Under the pieces are notes generated by a model, which was not told the DNA's origin, ran no database searches, and saw only the letters and a list, made by a program, of their open reading frames with translations. From Peribacillus simplex (lineage in GTDB: Bacteria > Bacillota > Bacilli > Bacillales > DSM-1321), in assembly GCF_030123325.1 (NCBI RefSeq), contig NZ_CP126106.1, forward strand, positions 3,066,001-3,130,000: a stretch of DNA of 64,000 nucleotides, read 5' to 3'. The number at the start of each line of letters is the position of its first letter. Within the stretch, counting starts at the first letter, position 1. Positions 41,283 through 50,300 of this stretch are shown piece by piece. The translations under genes were made by a program, and so were the position numbers.

Positions 41283-41921
41283 TCAATTACTCTTAGCCAG
41301 ACGTTTTTCCAAATAACCAACGCCAAAACTTAAAGGAATGGTAAGTATTAAGTAAAACGCTGCAACGAAAATGTACACATCAAACACGACAAATGTCCTT
41401 GAAGAAATCAAATCCCCGTGGTACATAAGATCGAGTCCTGCAACGACGGCTAAAATGGAAGAATTCTTAACTAGATTGATAAATTGGTTCCCTAAAGGAG
41501 GTATGACTATTTTAACGGCCTGCGGCAATATGACGAGCCTCATCGCCTGCCCATATGTCAGACCTGATGAACGGGCAGCTTCCATTTGACCCTTTGGCAC
41601 GGAAAGTATGCCCGCTCGAATTGCCTCAGCTATGAAAGATGAAGTGTAAATGGTCAAGGCCAATGTCCCTGCGTATAGACCGCTTAGTTTTAGACCGAGA
41701 AAGAAGAAAAAGGTAATGATCAATAACGGTATATTCCGAATGAACTCGACATAGGCGGTACCCAGCCAGTTTAGTGGCTTTATCGGCGCAATCCGCATGA
41801 TAGCAATAAGCACACCAAGAATCAAACTCGCCACCAACGCGATCAAACTCGACATGATCGTATTTCTAAAGCCTAATAAATACATATCCAGGTTCTCTGT
41901 TAAAATGGAGAAATCAAGCAC
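41283..41921 (-). CDS. glnM: Polar amino acid ABC transporter permease
   Basis: 212-aa permease, paralogous to glnP; EAA loop EAARSSGLTYGQAMRLVILP present, five membrane segments. Start is GTG at 41921 (MLDFSILTENLDMY) because AAAGGAG lies 8 nt upstream; the longer frame starts with GTG directly after the site. Gap to glnP is 14 bp, to glnH 107 bp. Confidence 0.9.
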   Translation of the reverse strand: MLDFSILTENLDMYLLGFRNTIMSSLIALVASLILGVLIAIMRIAPIKPLNWLGTAYVEFIRNIPLLIITFFFFLGLKLSGLYAGTLALTIYTSSFIAEAIRAGILSVPKGQMEAARSSGLTYGQAMRLVILPQAVKIVIPPLGNQFINLVKNSSILAVVAGLDLMYHGDLISSRTFVVFDVYIFVAAFYLILTIPLSFGVGYLEKRLAKSN

Positions 41922-42028
41922 GGCGTACACTCCTTTAACTAGTAAGGATGAGCAAAACGCTCATCCTCACAGACAAATGTTCAAATGTTATTTAAGGTCA
42001 GCTTCCTTTATACATTTGCTTAAAATGT

Positions 42029-42856
42029 TTAATGTTTAATCCATTTATCATGGATCTCATCGTACTTGCCTGAATCTTTAAGTGACTTAAGGGCTTTATT
42101 CAACTCGTCAACAAAGTCAGCATTTCCTTTTTTCACGGCAATTCCATAAGGCTCTTCCGTAAATGTACCGCCAACAAGTTCATAACTTGGATCTTCATCC
42201 GCCATTCCATAAAGGATGGAATCATCCGTGGTCAAGGCATCCCCTTGTCCGGATTTAAGTGCAGCGAACGCTTCGGAATAGTTTTCAAATTCAAGCACTT
42301 GTGCTTCAGGAGCCTTTTCACGAATATTTATGGAAGAGGTAGAGCCCTTGACGGCCAATACCTTTTTCCCTTTTAAGCTATCAATACCCTTAATATCGCT
42401 GCCCTTTTTGACTAACAAAGATTGTCCGGCATCGAAGTAAACATCAGTGAAGTCAACTTCTTTTTTACGATCTTCCGTGATCGTCATGGTCGCTACAATC
42501 GCATCGATATCACCATTATTCAATAATGCCATCCTTGTCTTAGAAGTCACTTCTTTGAATTCAACTTTATTCTCATCACCAAGGATTTCTGCTGCAAGAG
42601 CTTTGGCGATATCAATATCAAAGCCTTCTACTTCTCCAGTTTTAGGATTTTTCAGTCCGAATAGCCTTGTATCATTTTTCACCCCAAAAACGATCTTATC
42701 CTTTTCCTTCACTTGTGCGAGAACATCTTTTTCTTTGTCTTTTCCCCCACCCTCTTCAGCTTTGTCTGAATCATTCCCCCCGCCGCATCCGGCTAATAAG
42801 ATGACAGCCAGTAATGATAGCAAAGATAATTTTAACCATTTCTTTTTCTTCAACAT
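42029..42856 (-). CDS. glnH: Amino acid ABC transporter substrate-binding lipoprotein
   Basis: 275-aa lipoprotein: MLKKKKWLKLS, then LLAVILLAGC with lipobox cysteine near residue 25, and a GGGNDSDKAEEGGGKDKEK linker. SBP_bac_3 fold: GFDIDIAKALAAEILG, TSKTRMALLNNGDIDAIVAT, VDFTDVYFDAGQSLLVKKG. Binds glutamine, glutamate or a similar polar amino acid. ATG at 42856 follows GGGGTGAA; the longer GTG start would overlap it. Hydrophilic linker and secretion indicate surface location. Confidence 0.93.
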   Translation of the reverse strand: MLKKKKWLKLSLLSLLAVILLAGCGGGNDSDKAEEGGGKDKEKDVLAQVKEKDKIVFGVKNDTRLFGLKNPKTGEVEGFDIDIAKALAAEILGDENKVEFKEVTSKTRMALLNNGDIDAIVATMTITEDRKKEVDFTDVYFDAGQSLLVKKGSDIKGIDSLKGKKVLAVKGSTSSINIREKAPEAQVLEFENYSEAFAALKSGQGDALTTDDSILYGMADEDPSYELVGGTFTEEPYGIAVKKGNADFVDELNKALKSLKDSGKYDEIHDKWIKH

Positions 42857-42879
42857 GCAATTCACCCCTGTTTTTTTAT

Positions 42880-43608
42880 TTAATGATTTAATATACGGCT
42901 AAGGAATAAACGAGCCCTCTCTTCACGAGGATTGGCGTAAAACTCAGCCGGTGATGCCTCTTCCAAAACCCTGCCTTCGTCCATGAATACGATTCGATCC
43001 GCTACTTCACGGGCAAATCCCATTTCGTGCGTAACCACCACCATCGTCATTCCTTCATGGGCAAGGGCTTTCATTACATCCAGTACCTCGCCGATCATTT
43101 CTGGATCCAAGGCTGAGGTAGGTTCATCGAATAGCATGATTTCGGGCCCCATTGCCAAACCTCGGGCAATCGCTACCCGTTGTTGCTGTCCACCTGAAAG
43201 CTGGGAAGGAAATGAATTCGCTTTATCACCAATCCCCACTTTGTCCAAATACTTTAGTGCAATCTTCTTCGCTTCCTCTTCGGATTGTCCTAAAACCTTC
43301 CTGGGGGCAAGCATGATATTCTCGAGCACGGTTTTATGAGGATACAAGTGAAAATGCTGGAAAACCATACCGATGTTCCGACGGAGTTTGTTTATGTCCG
43401 TTTTTTTATCCGCTACATTTGAACCATTTATGGAAAGGGAACCTTCCGAAATGGTCTCTAGACGATTAATGCATCGAAGCAGTGTACTTTTCCCTGATCC
43501 GGACGGTCCGATGACCACTACCACTTCCCCCTTCTTGATTGTAAGATTAATCTCTTTCAATACATGGAAATCTCCATAAAACTTATTCACTCGGTCAAAA
43601 ACTATCAT
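42880..43608 (-). CDS. glnQ: Amino acid ABC transporter ATP-binding protein
   Basis: 242-aa ATPase, same length as B. subtilis GlnQ. Walker A GPSGSGKST near residue 34, signature LSGGQQQRVAIARGLAM near residue 135, Walker B MLFDEPTSALDPEM. The start at 43608 (MIVFDRVNKFYG) follows GCGGGGGG; the 8-codon longer frame overlaps that site. First gene of glnQ-glnH-glnM-glnP. The 441 bp upstream are very AT-rich and must hold the promoter; no TnrA-like site was confidently seen. Confidence 0.95.
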   Translation of the reverse strand: MIVFDRVNKFYGDFHVLKEINLTIKKGEVVVVIGPSGSGKSTLLRCINRLETISEGSLSINGSNVADKKTDINKLRRNIGMVFQHFHLYPHKTVLENIMLAPRKVLGQSEEEAKKIALKYLDKVGIGDKANSFPSQLSGGQQQRVAIARGLAMGPEIMLFDEPTSALDPEMIGEVLDVMKALAHEGMTMVVVTHEMGFAREVADRIVFMDEGRVLEEASPAEFYANPREERARLFLSRILNH

Positions 43609-44049
43609 AATTAGCCCCCCGCCCATAATCATTCTTCAAAAACTGAAAATTTATAATAATCAGAATTATAAAAGCGTAATATAGCATACTCCTAACTCGA
43701 ATCAAATTTTATGTATTATCCTTTCTCCCACTAATATTTCCCAATATTTCGAGAGTGATAGTGAAACGACATTTTTATTGTTATTTTAAACTAGTAATTG
43801 AAATAATATATTCAATATTCACACTTTTTATTATATAAAATCTTTCTTAAAATTACCATATAAACTTTAATTTGTTAAAAATGATATCATATTCCATGAT
43901 ATTATTGCTATATTTCATAAAACTGAATAAGTAAAAACTGTTTCCCCCCAATCCATTCCCTCTTTTTGTGAAAAATCATTTATTTCCCGTAAGCACAACG
44001 AGCTTTTGTAAATCGACGAAAAAAAAGACAGCAATTGCTGTCTTTTTCA
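43609..44049. other. AT-rich intergenic region upstream of glnQ
   Basis: 441 bp without a gene. It contains the glnQ promoter region and, at its right end, the terminator of the hypothetical gene at 44050. No other structure was recognised. Confidence 0.6.
44022..44047. terminator. Perfect-palindrome terminator after the 136-aa gene
   Basis: AAAAAGACAGCAA / TTGCTGTCTTTTT, 13-bp arms with no loop beyond the centre; A- and T-runs on both sides. Confidence 0.88.
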
Positions 44050-44460
44050 TCATTCCTTTAACGCATCTTCAAATGGCGCTGAATATAAACCTCTTGGCGC
44101 CAGCATATCCGTATCCGATTCACGGATTTCCCCACCGTGAGTATATGGACCTGCTGGAAAATAATCAAACATTTCACTTTCCTTATGTATGATCAAGAAA
44201 TAATCGAATATATCATCCATAAGCTCCTGATGTTCATCTATTTTCATGATTTCGCCACATTCATCAATTTCAAAGTTTTCATTAATCGCATCTTGAAGTT
44301 CCTCATTATTTGAATACGCGATATAAAAATCGACATCCCCGCACTCCATGCATAGCAAGAGCTTTTCTTCTAGTGCTTCTTCATAGGTTTTCAGAACGAT
44401 TTCCTTTAAAATGGCATCAATCTTCCCAGTATTAATCAGTTTAATTTTAGTCTGGAACAC
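44050..44460 (-). CDS. Hypothetical acidic protein, 136 aa
   Basis: I do not recognise the family. The protein is acidic and soluble, starts MFQTKIKLINTGKIDAILKE, has two cysteines in LLLCMECGDVDF near residue 36, a HKESEMFDYF segment and a C-terminal ESDTDMLAPRGLYSAPFEDA. The ATG lies behind GAGGGGTTTTGT. It forms its own unit with a perfect terminator. A Bacillaceae-restricted conserved protein is likely, but this is a guess. Confidence 0.7.
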   Translation of the reverse strand: MFQTKIKLINTGKIDAILKEIVLKTYEEALEEKLLLCMECGDVDFYIAYSNNEELQDAINENFEIDECGEIMKIDEHQELMDDIFDYFLIIHKESEMFDYFPAGPYTHGGEIRESDTDMLAPRGLYSAPFEDALKE

Positions 44461-44736
44461 AAAACCCCTCCAATCAAATACAGCATTTAAAAAAGTAAAC
44501 GCCAGTTAAACAAGCTCACCCTTTAATATAAATGAAATTGTTGAAGATCATTTCCAAATCAACACATAAATCCAAGTCACTAAGTTCGTTTACTAACCGC
44601 CATGGGAATCCAGCCCAAGACTTGGTCATCAAGGGCAATACATGCAATCTGTCCGGATCCCGTTTTTGGAATTAGATAGAAACCCTCCGTTTCGTGCATA
44701 TAATAAGTTTGCCCACATAATTAGAATCATAATCTT

Positions 44737-45639
44737 CTATAATACAAAGAAAAAGATGATCGGAAGCGTAATCAAGCTTAATGATGTACTTATGAAAGTA
44801 GCACTTGATACGAATTCAGGTTCTGTATTGAATTGGAGTGCATACATCGTAGTGTTGGCCGCCGTTGGCATGGCAGCTACGATGATCATGATATGCCTGA
44901 CCATTTCACCCACTGGTAAGGCAAGTGATAACAGGAATGCAATGGCTGGTGAAACGGCAAGTTTAAGAAGCAGCGAAACTGATAGCTTTCGATAGGCAAT
45001 CTTTTTCAGGGAAATGTTGGCCAGCTGCATTCCCAGTGTAATCATGATTGTTGGGATCGCTGCATTTGCAACAAGGTTAATAGCTTCCAAAACCGAATTG
45101 CTTAAAGGTATGTTCACGAACTGAAATACTGTACCCGCCATGGCTCCATAAACAATTGGCATCCGACATACTGCTTTAATCGCTGTTTGGACTCCGTTAC
45201 CTTCCGGGCTGCCCTTTGCTGCGAAATAAATGCCTATCGTGCACATCACTAACTGCTGTCCCACCATAAGGATGATTGCATAATCGAGTCCTGCGGCTCC
45301 GAATAACAGGAAAATGACGGGTGTTCCGTAATTCCCGTTATTCATGAAAGCCGATGCCAATATCATGCCGCTTGTTTCAGTGACTGTATAATTGCGGAAA
45401 AAAGATATGATGTAGACTACCAGAATGAGAGATAGACAGAGTACTATCGTGAATAAGAATAGATAAAAATAATTAATCGTAAATTCTGCGGAATAAAAAG
45501 TTCGGAATACAAGAAAAGGTGACATTAAATATAATGCCATCGTGGAAATCGATTTTGTATCAAGCTTAAACTTTTTCTGACCGATGAAACCTAAAACAAA
45601 TATACCGAATATCGGTAAAAGAACTCCCAAAAACCCCAT
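44737..45639 (-). CDS. AEC family transporter (auxin efflux carrier/malate permease-like)
   Basis: 300-aa membrane protein with about ten hydrophobic segments in two halves. GVLLPIFGIFVLGFIGQKKF at the N-terminus, NNGNYGTPVIFLLFG near residue 102 (family motif), NAAIPTIMITLGMQLA near residue 190 and the AAMPTAANTTMYALQFN segment near residue 260. Members export or exchange organic acids or auxin-like compounds. Start ATG at 45639 follows AAGGTGATAT. Stand-alone gene, divergent from the purine deaminase genes. The 276 bp after its end (44461-44736) show no clear gene. Confidence 0.88.
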   Translation of the reverse strand: MGFLGVLLPIFGIFVLGFIGQKKFKLDTKSISTMALYLMSPFLVFRTFYSAEFTINYFYLFLFTIVLCLSLILVVYIISFFRNYTVTETSGMILASAFMNNGNYGTPVIFLLFGAAGLDYAIILMVGQQLVMCTIGIYFAAKGSPEGNGVQTAIKAVCRMPIVYGAMAGTVFQFVNIPLSNSVLEAINLVANAAIPTIMITLGMQLANISLKKIAYRKLSVSLLLKLAVSPAIAFLLSLALPVGEMVRHIMIIVAAMPTAANTTMYALQFNTEPEFVSSATFISTSLSLITLPIIFFFVL

Positions 45640-45821
45640 GCATATCACCTTCATAATTCTAATGATTTTCTTCTAACAATATCAGTTTTATAATTATTTG
45701 TAAAAATTCTTTTAAACCACTTTTGATTGCACATCATATAATCTAACGCAATATCTGTTTTCTTTATTTTCAGAAAATAATATCCCGTTTCCCAATGCAT
45801 ATGGTATATTGTTTATTATAT

Positions 45822-45839
45822 TTACGTCAATAAACGTAA
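45822..45839. promoter_or_regulatory. Small inverted repeat in the guaD promoter region
   Basis: TTACGT-caataa-ACGTAA, 6-bp perfect arms, 47 bp upstream of the guaD start, in the position of an operator or core promoter. No match to the PurR box. Function uncertain. Confidence 0.35.
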
Positions 45840-45885
45840 CATCAATACTATTTTTGGTTATTAATATATGAAGGGGTGTTTTTTA

Positions 45886-46353
45886 GTGGATGTAAAATTC
45901 ATGGAGATGGCTGTTCGGCTTGCATATGAGAATGTTGTGGCAAAGAATGGGGGACCTTTTGGCGCTATAATCGTTAAAGATGGCAAAGTCGTAGGCAGAG
46001 GATGTAATAATGTGACAACGGCCAACGATCCAACAGCTCACGCCGAAGTGCAGGCGATTCGTGATGCATGCAGGAATCTCGACAGCTTCCAGCTTACAGA
46101 TTGCGAAATTTACACTAGCTGCGAACCTTGCCCCATGTGCATCGGTGCTATTTATTGGGCACGTCCAAAAGCCATTTATTACGCATGTACTAAAGAAGAT
46201 GCTGCACTTATTGGATTTGATGATCACTTTATATACCAGGAACTTGCCCTGCCAATGGAAAAACGCACGATAAAAATGGAACAACTGTCTTTTAATGACC
46301 ACGAATTACCATTCCGAACTTGGGAAACCATTACTGAAAAAGTGAAATATTAA
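45886..46353 (+). CDS. guaD: Guanine deaminase
   Basis: 155-aa deaminase, near-identical in pattern to B. subtilis GuaD: MAVRLAYENV, GGPFGAIIVKDGKVVGRG, the zinc motif TAHAEVQAIRDACR and CEPCPMCIGAIYWARPKA, and ending FRTWETITEKVKY. Start is GTG at 45886, with AAGGGGTG upstream; the ATG 18 bp before lies inside that site. Converts guanine to xanthine in the cytoplasm. Followed 32 bp later by adenine deaminase, forming a purine-salvage pair. Confidence 0.93.
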   Translation: MDVKFMEMAVRLAYENVVAKNGGPFGAIIVKDGKVVGRGCNNVTTANDPTAHAEVQAIRDACRNLDSFQLTDCEIYTSCEPCPMCIGAIYWARPKAIYYACTKEDAALIGFDDHFIYQELALPMEKRTIKMEQLSFNDHELPFRTWETITEKVKY

Positions 46354-46385
46354 CCGGTTATATTTTTGCCAAAGGGGTTACGCAT

Positions 46386-48143
46386 ATGAAAAAAAACTTG
46401 CTTAAAAGGAGAATAGATGTTGCAGCTGGAAGAACACCTGCGGATTGCGTCATTAAGAACGGGCAAATCATAGATGTTTTCAATGGTGATATCTATACAG
46501 GCGACATTGCTATCGTCGATGGTTTTTTTGCTGGAATCGGGTGTTATGAGGGTATTTCAGAAATCGATGCAGCAGGAAAATTCGTATGCCCTGCATTCAT
46601 TGATGGCCATGTCCATATTGAATCTTCGATGGTAAGGCCTTCGGAACTCGCTAAAATCCTCCTTTTACATGGTGTGACCAGCATCATTGCAGACCCACAT
46701 GAAATTGCCAATGTTTCTGGCAAAATGGGCATGAAATATATGATTGATCAATCCGATCAACTTCCTTTTGACTTTTACTTCATGATGCCTTCTTGTGTAC
46801 CTGCTACGGAGTTTGAACATTCTGGTGCTGTCTTGAAAAGTGAAGATTTAATTCCGTTTTATCAAAACCCCAGAGTGCTCGGTTTAGCCGAAGTCATGAA
46901 TTTCCCGGCCGTTTCACATACGGAGGAAGACATGCTGCAAAAAATATACGATGCTAATAGACTAGGCAAAAGCATCGATGGCCATGCGGCAGGATTATCC
47001 GAACAACAGCTCGATGTTTATATGTGCGCAGGCATTAAAACGGATCATGAATGCACTACAGCGGAAGAAGCAAAAGAAAGACTGCGTAAAGGAATGTATC
47101 TTATGATCAGGGAAGGCACTGTTGCCAAAGACTTAAAAAACCTGATTCCAGTAATAAATGAGAAGAACTCCCGCCGTTGTCTTTTCGTCACCGATGACCG
47201 CCACCTTGACGATATTGTATCTGAGGGTAGTATCGATCACAACGTTCGACTTTCCATAAAAACAGGTGTCCCGCCAATTACCGCCATTCAAATGGCGACC
47301 ATTAATGCAGCAGAATGTTTTGGTTTAAAGGAAACTGGTGCCATAGCACCTGGATACAAGGCGGACTTCCTTATATTGGATGAACTTGATTCAGTCATCA
47401 TCCACTCGGTCTTTAAAGAGGGAAAGCTTATCGTTCAAAATAATCGTTTACTTAACTTTCCACCTGAAAAGGAACAGGTCATTGACGACGGGTTGAAGCA
47501 CTCCGTTCAATTTCATGAAATTACGGAAGGTGATCTGGCGATACCTTTTAAAAATAAGTTCGCTAATATTATTGAGATAACTCCAAACAGCTTGATTACA
47601 AAGCATTCGATTGAACCGGTTACACTTAATCAGGATGGGCTATTCCGGTTCTCCGAACATGTTGATCATATAAAACTTGCTGTAATTGAACGGCATCACA
47701 TGACCAAACAAGTAGGATTAGGAATCGTCAAAGGGCTCGGCTTGAATTCAGGCGCAATTGCCACGACAGTAGCCCATGATTCACATAATTTGATCATTGC
47801 CGGGACTAATGATCTAGATATGCTTATGGCAGCAAACGAAATCAAAAAAATGCAGGGTGGATTGGCCGTAATCCAAAATGGGGAAATACTCGCTTCCCTT
47901 CCCCTTCCGATAGCTGGATTGATGAGCGAGTGGAATTATATGGATGTTGTCCGTTCATTGAAAAAAATCGATGGAGCCCTATTGAAACTGGGTGCAAACA
48001 GGCATTTCAACCCTTTCCTTACACTTGCATTCTTGGCGTTACCTGTCATCCCTGAAATTAAACTGACGGATCAGGGTTTATTTTCAGTTTCTGAGTTTAG
48101 GCATATTCCTATCGAAGCATCAAAGCCAGTCGATAAACTTTGA
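46386..48143 (+). CDS. ade: Adenine deaminase
   Basis: 585-aa amidohydrolase-family adenine deaminase. FIDGHVHIESSMVRPSELAK near residue 73 holds the HxH metal site; PHEIANVSG, DGHAAGLSEQQLD with H/E ligands and TDDRHLDDIVSEGSIDHNVR follow. The C-terminal domain with VAHDSHNLIIAGTNDLDMLM is typical. Converts adenine to hypoxanthine. Cotranscribed with guaD. B. subtilis AdeC is of similar length. Confidence 0.93.
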   Translation: MKKNLLKRRIDVAAGRTPADCVIKNGQIIDVFNGDIYTGDIAIVDGFFAGIGCYEGISEIDAAGKFVCPAFIDGHVHIESSMVRPSELAKILLLHGVTSIIADPHEIANVSGKMGMKYMIDQSDQLPFDFYFMMPSCVPATEFEHSGAVLKSEDLIPFYQNPRVLGLAEVMNFPAVSHTEEDMLQKIYDANRLGKSIDGHAAGLSEQQLDVYMCAGIKTDHECTTAEEAKERLRKGMYLMIREGTVAKDLKNLIPVINEKNSRRCLFVTDDRHLDDIVSEGSIDHNVRLSIKTGVPPITAIQMATINAAECFGLKETGAIAPGYKADFLILDELDSVIIHSVFKEGKLIVQNNRLLNFPPEKEQVIDDGLKHSVQFHEITEGDLAIPFKNKFANIIEITPNSLITKHSIEPVTLNQDGLFRFSEHVDHIKLAVIERHHMTKQVGLGIVKGLGLNSGAIATTVAHDSHNLIIAGTNDLDMLMAANEIKKMQGGLAVIQNGEILASLPLPIAGLMSEWNYMDVVRSLKKIDGALLKLGANRHFNPFLTLAFLALPVIPEIKLTDQGLFSVSEFRHIPIEASKPVDKL

Positions 48144-48164
48144 CCCCCTAGTGGGGTTTTTTTT
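48144..48164 (+). terminator. Terminator of guaD-ade
   Basis: CCCC-tagt-GGGG followed by eight T, directly after the ade stop. Confidence 0.9.
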
Positions 48165-48289
48165 CTACTCAGCCCAGTAATTTCTATATGAATCAGGTTC
48201 CAACTCGACTTAAATCGGGAAAAGGATATAATGGGTATCATCTATGATAAAATAAAATTAAGCACAAATCTTTCTTGGAGGAGATAAAT

Positions 48290-49348
48290 ATGGCAAAACA
48301 TGATCATCAAACCCTAATTGGATACATAGGCACTTACACGAAAGGAAACAGCAAAGGTATTTACCGATTCACTTTAGATACAGCAGAAGGAAAACTCAGT
48401 ACACCGGTTCTTGCAGCAGAATTAACCGATCCGACTTATGTCGCCATCAGCCAGGACAAAAAGAATCTCTACGCCATTTTGAAAGAAGCGGGCAGCGGTG
48501 GAGTTTCAGCCTATGCGATCAATGAAGAATCAGGTGAGCTTACCTTATTGGGCAAACAACTGACACCAAATGGCTCTTCCTGCCATATAAGTGTCGACAG
48601 CAAGAAACAGGTCTTGGTCACTTCCAGTTATGGAGAAGGCGTGATTGAATCTTATCCGCTTCATGACGATGCGACCCCTTTGCCCGTATCATCCACTGTT
48701 CAGCATGAGGGTCAAGGACCGAACGAAGAACGTCAGGAAAAAGCCCACACTCACTTCGCCGGGTTCACACCGGATGAAAGGTTCATTGCTGTAGTAGACC
48801 TCGGAATGGATAAAGTAATAACCTATAAAATAGATAATGGGGTTTTGGAAGAAGTACACAGCTTATCTGTTGCCCCCGGCAGCGGACCACGGCACTTGAC
48901 CTTCCACCCAAACGGAAAATTTGCGTATGTTATGGCAGAACTTGTACCAGAAGTCATTGTTTTGAGCTTCGATAGTCAAACAGGAAGCTTTTCTGAATTA
49001 CAAACGGTTCGATCCGTCCCGGAAGATTTCAAGGAAAATAACCAAGGAAGCGCCATTCATATTTCTGATGACGGGCATTTCATATATGCTGCAAACCGCG
49101 GACATGATAGTATTGCCGTTTATCAAATCAATCAAGAAACAGGTAAACTGGCATTCGTGGAACTGGTTTCTACTGAAGGACATTGGCCACGTGATTTTTC
49201 ATTGGATCCTAGCGGAAAATTCCTGATCGCTTCTAATGAACAATCAGGGAACCTGACCCTATATGCCCGAAATGGACATGACGGAAAGTTAACATTACTG
49301 CAAAAAGATGTTCAAGTACCCTTCCCTGTTTGCGTAAAATTCTTATAA
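48290..49348 (+). CDS. pgl: Lactonase, seven-bladed propeller (6-phosphogluconolactonase-like)
   Basis: 352-aa protein. IGYIGTYTKGNSKGIYRF at the N-terminus, QTPNGSSCHISVD region, VAPGSGPRHLTFHPNGKFAY near residue 195 and PSGKFLIASNEQSGNLTLYA near the end are characteristic of the YkgB/lactonase family, a beta-propeller with 6-phosphogluconolactonase activity. The start at 48290 follows TTGGAGGAG; the longer TTG frame covers it. Pentose phosphate pathway role inferred from B. subtilis YkgB. Single gene with a terminator shared with endonuclease I. Confidence 0.88.
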   Translation: MAKHDHQTLIGYIGTYTKGNSKGIYRFTLDTAEGKLSTPVLAAELTDPTYVAISQDKKNLYAILKEAGSGGVSAYAINEESGELTLLGKQLTPNGSSCHISVDSKKQVLVTSSYGEGVIESYPLHDDATPLPVSSTVQHEGQGPNEERQEKAHTHFAGFTPDERFIAVVDLGMDKVITYKIDNGVLEEVHSLSVAPGSGPRHLTFHPNGKFAYVMAELVPEVIVLSFDSQTGSFSELQTVRSVPEDFKENNQGSAIHISDDGHFIYAANRGHDSIAVYQINQETGKLAFVELVSTEGHWPRDFSLDPSGKFLIASNEQSGNLTLYARNGHDGKLTLLQKDVQVPFPVCVKFL

Positions 49349-49356
49349 TCGATAAT

Positions 49357-49398
49357 AAAAAAGGATTGAAGCTTGTATCACAGCTTCAATCCTTTTTT
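49357..49398. terminator. Bidirectional terminator between the lactonase and endonuclease I genes
   Basis: AAAAAAGGATTGAAGCT-tgtatcac-AGCTTCAATCCTTTTTT, 17-bp perfect stem with A/T-runs on both sides. Confidence 0.93.
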
Positions 49399-49409
49399 AT
49401 TATCCTTCT

Positions 49410-50207
49410 TTAATTCCATTTCTCCGCCATGTCGGGAAAATCTATATATGGGTTACGATTACCCTGCATTTCATGTATAGCCTGGTTTCTATGTTTTTCA
49501 TAAGTGCTGACCGGAAAAAGCCGATGCCATTCCAAAAGCAGCTCCAGGTCAATATTGCCGCTATCGATGATTCCCTCATATCTGAGTAAAAAGTATAAAG
49601 TAGCCCTCGCCACGATGCCTTTTCCGTATTCAGGTTCGAATTTACCCTCTTCTGATTTCCCGCAACCCTCTTTTATACCGGCAGCCGATTTTTCAGGGAT
49701 ATAATCCTTAAAATCATGGTATGGATAGTTACTCCGGCTACTGTTACATGTTGGTTCACAGGCGAACAGATGATGTAAATCCCCCCTCATCGGTTCTTTT
49801 TTATCGAACCATGATTGAGGTACGACATGTTCACAATTAACGAGAATGTTCTCCGTATTTGTTGATTCCATACCTCTTGACACCACTTCCAGTATACGGA
49901 TATCTTCCTCAATTACTCGTACAGGGTCCATCCCTTTACCTGAATACAGGCTTTTCAACTGGCCATTTTCCTGTAAATCCACCCAAGGGTAAACATGACG
50001 ATGTGGTGAGTAGTTCAGCTGGTTTTTATGGGTTGCCACAAGTAGGTCCTTCAATCCTTCACGGTCCAATGAACCATCTTTATAGTATGCCAGCTTAAGT
50101 TCCTGATCCTTGGTTTCATCATAGTATTCACGGTTTTCATTGAAGTTCACAAGTGCAGCCATTGCCATTTCCCGTTCTTTTTCAAGTACTTCGAAACTAT
50201 ATTTCAT
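49410..50207 (-). CDS. Endonuclease I family nuclease without signal peptide
   Basis: 265-aa protein of the EndA/NucM family. NCEHVVPQSWFDKKEPMRGD then LHHLFACEPTCNSSRSNYPY near residue 127, and RNQAIHEMQGNRNPYIDFP near residue 240 contain the catalytic histidines and metal ligands. EndA-type enzymes cut DNA non-specifically and are normally secreted. Here the N-terminus MKYSFEVLEKEREMAMAALV has no signal peptide, so the enzyme may stay in the cytoplasm or be released on lysis, or the real start may be elsewhere; no alternative was found. Confidence 0.9.
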   Translation of the reverse strand: MKYSFEVLEKEREMAMAALVNFNENREYYDETKDQELKLAYYKDGSLDREGLKDLLVATHKNQLNYSPHRHVYPWVDLQENGQLKSLYSGKGMDPVRVIEEDIRILEVVSRGMESTNTENILVNCEHVVPQSWFDKKEPMRGDLHHLFACEPTCNSSRSNYPYHDFKDYIPEKSAAGIKEGCGKSEEGKFEPEYGKGIVARATLYFLLRYEGIIDSGNIDLELLLEWHRLFPVSTYEKHRNQAIHEMQGNRNPYIDFPDMAEKWN

Positions 50208-50300
50208 CCACTCATCCCCCCGCTTCTATTAAAACCTATCTTTTACCATAATTTAAGTTTAATAGAAATCATTCGAGAAAAAAAGGTGCTTTAGAAGGGT

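Noticed and set aside
44515..44705. Short minus-strand frames (MHETEGFYLIPKTG..., MTKSWAGFPWRLV...) between the AEC and 136-aa genes
   Set aside because: They look somewhat protein-like but overlap in different frames and lack ribosome binding sites; could be a decayed gene but no family was recognised.
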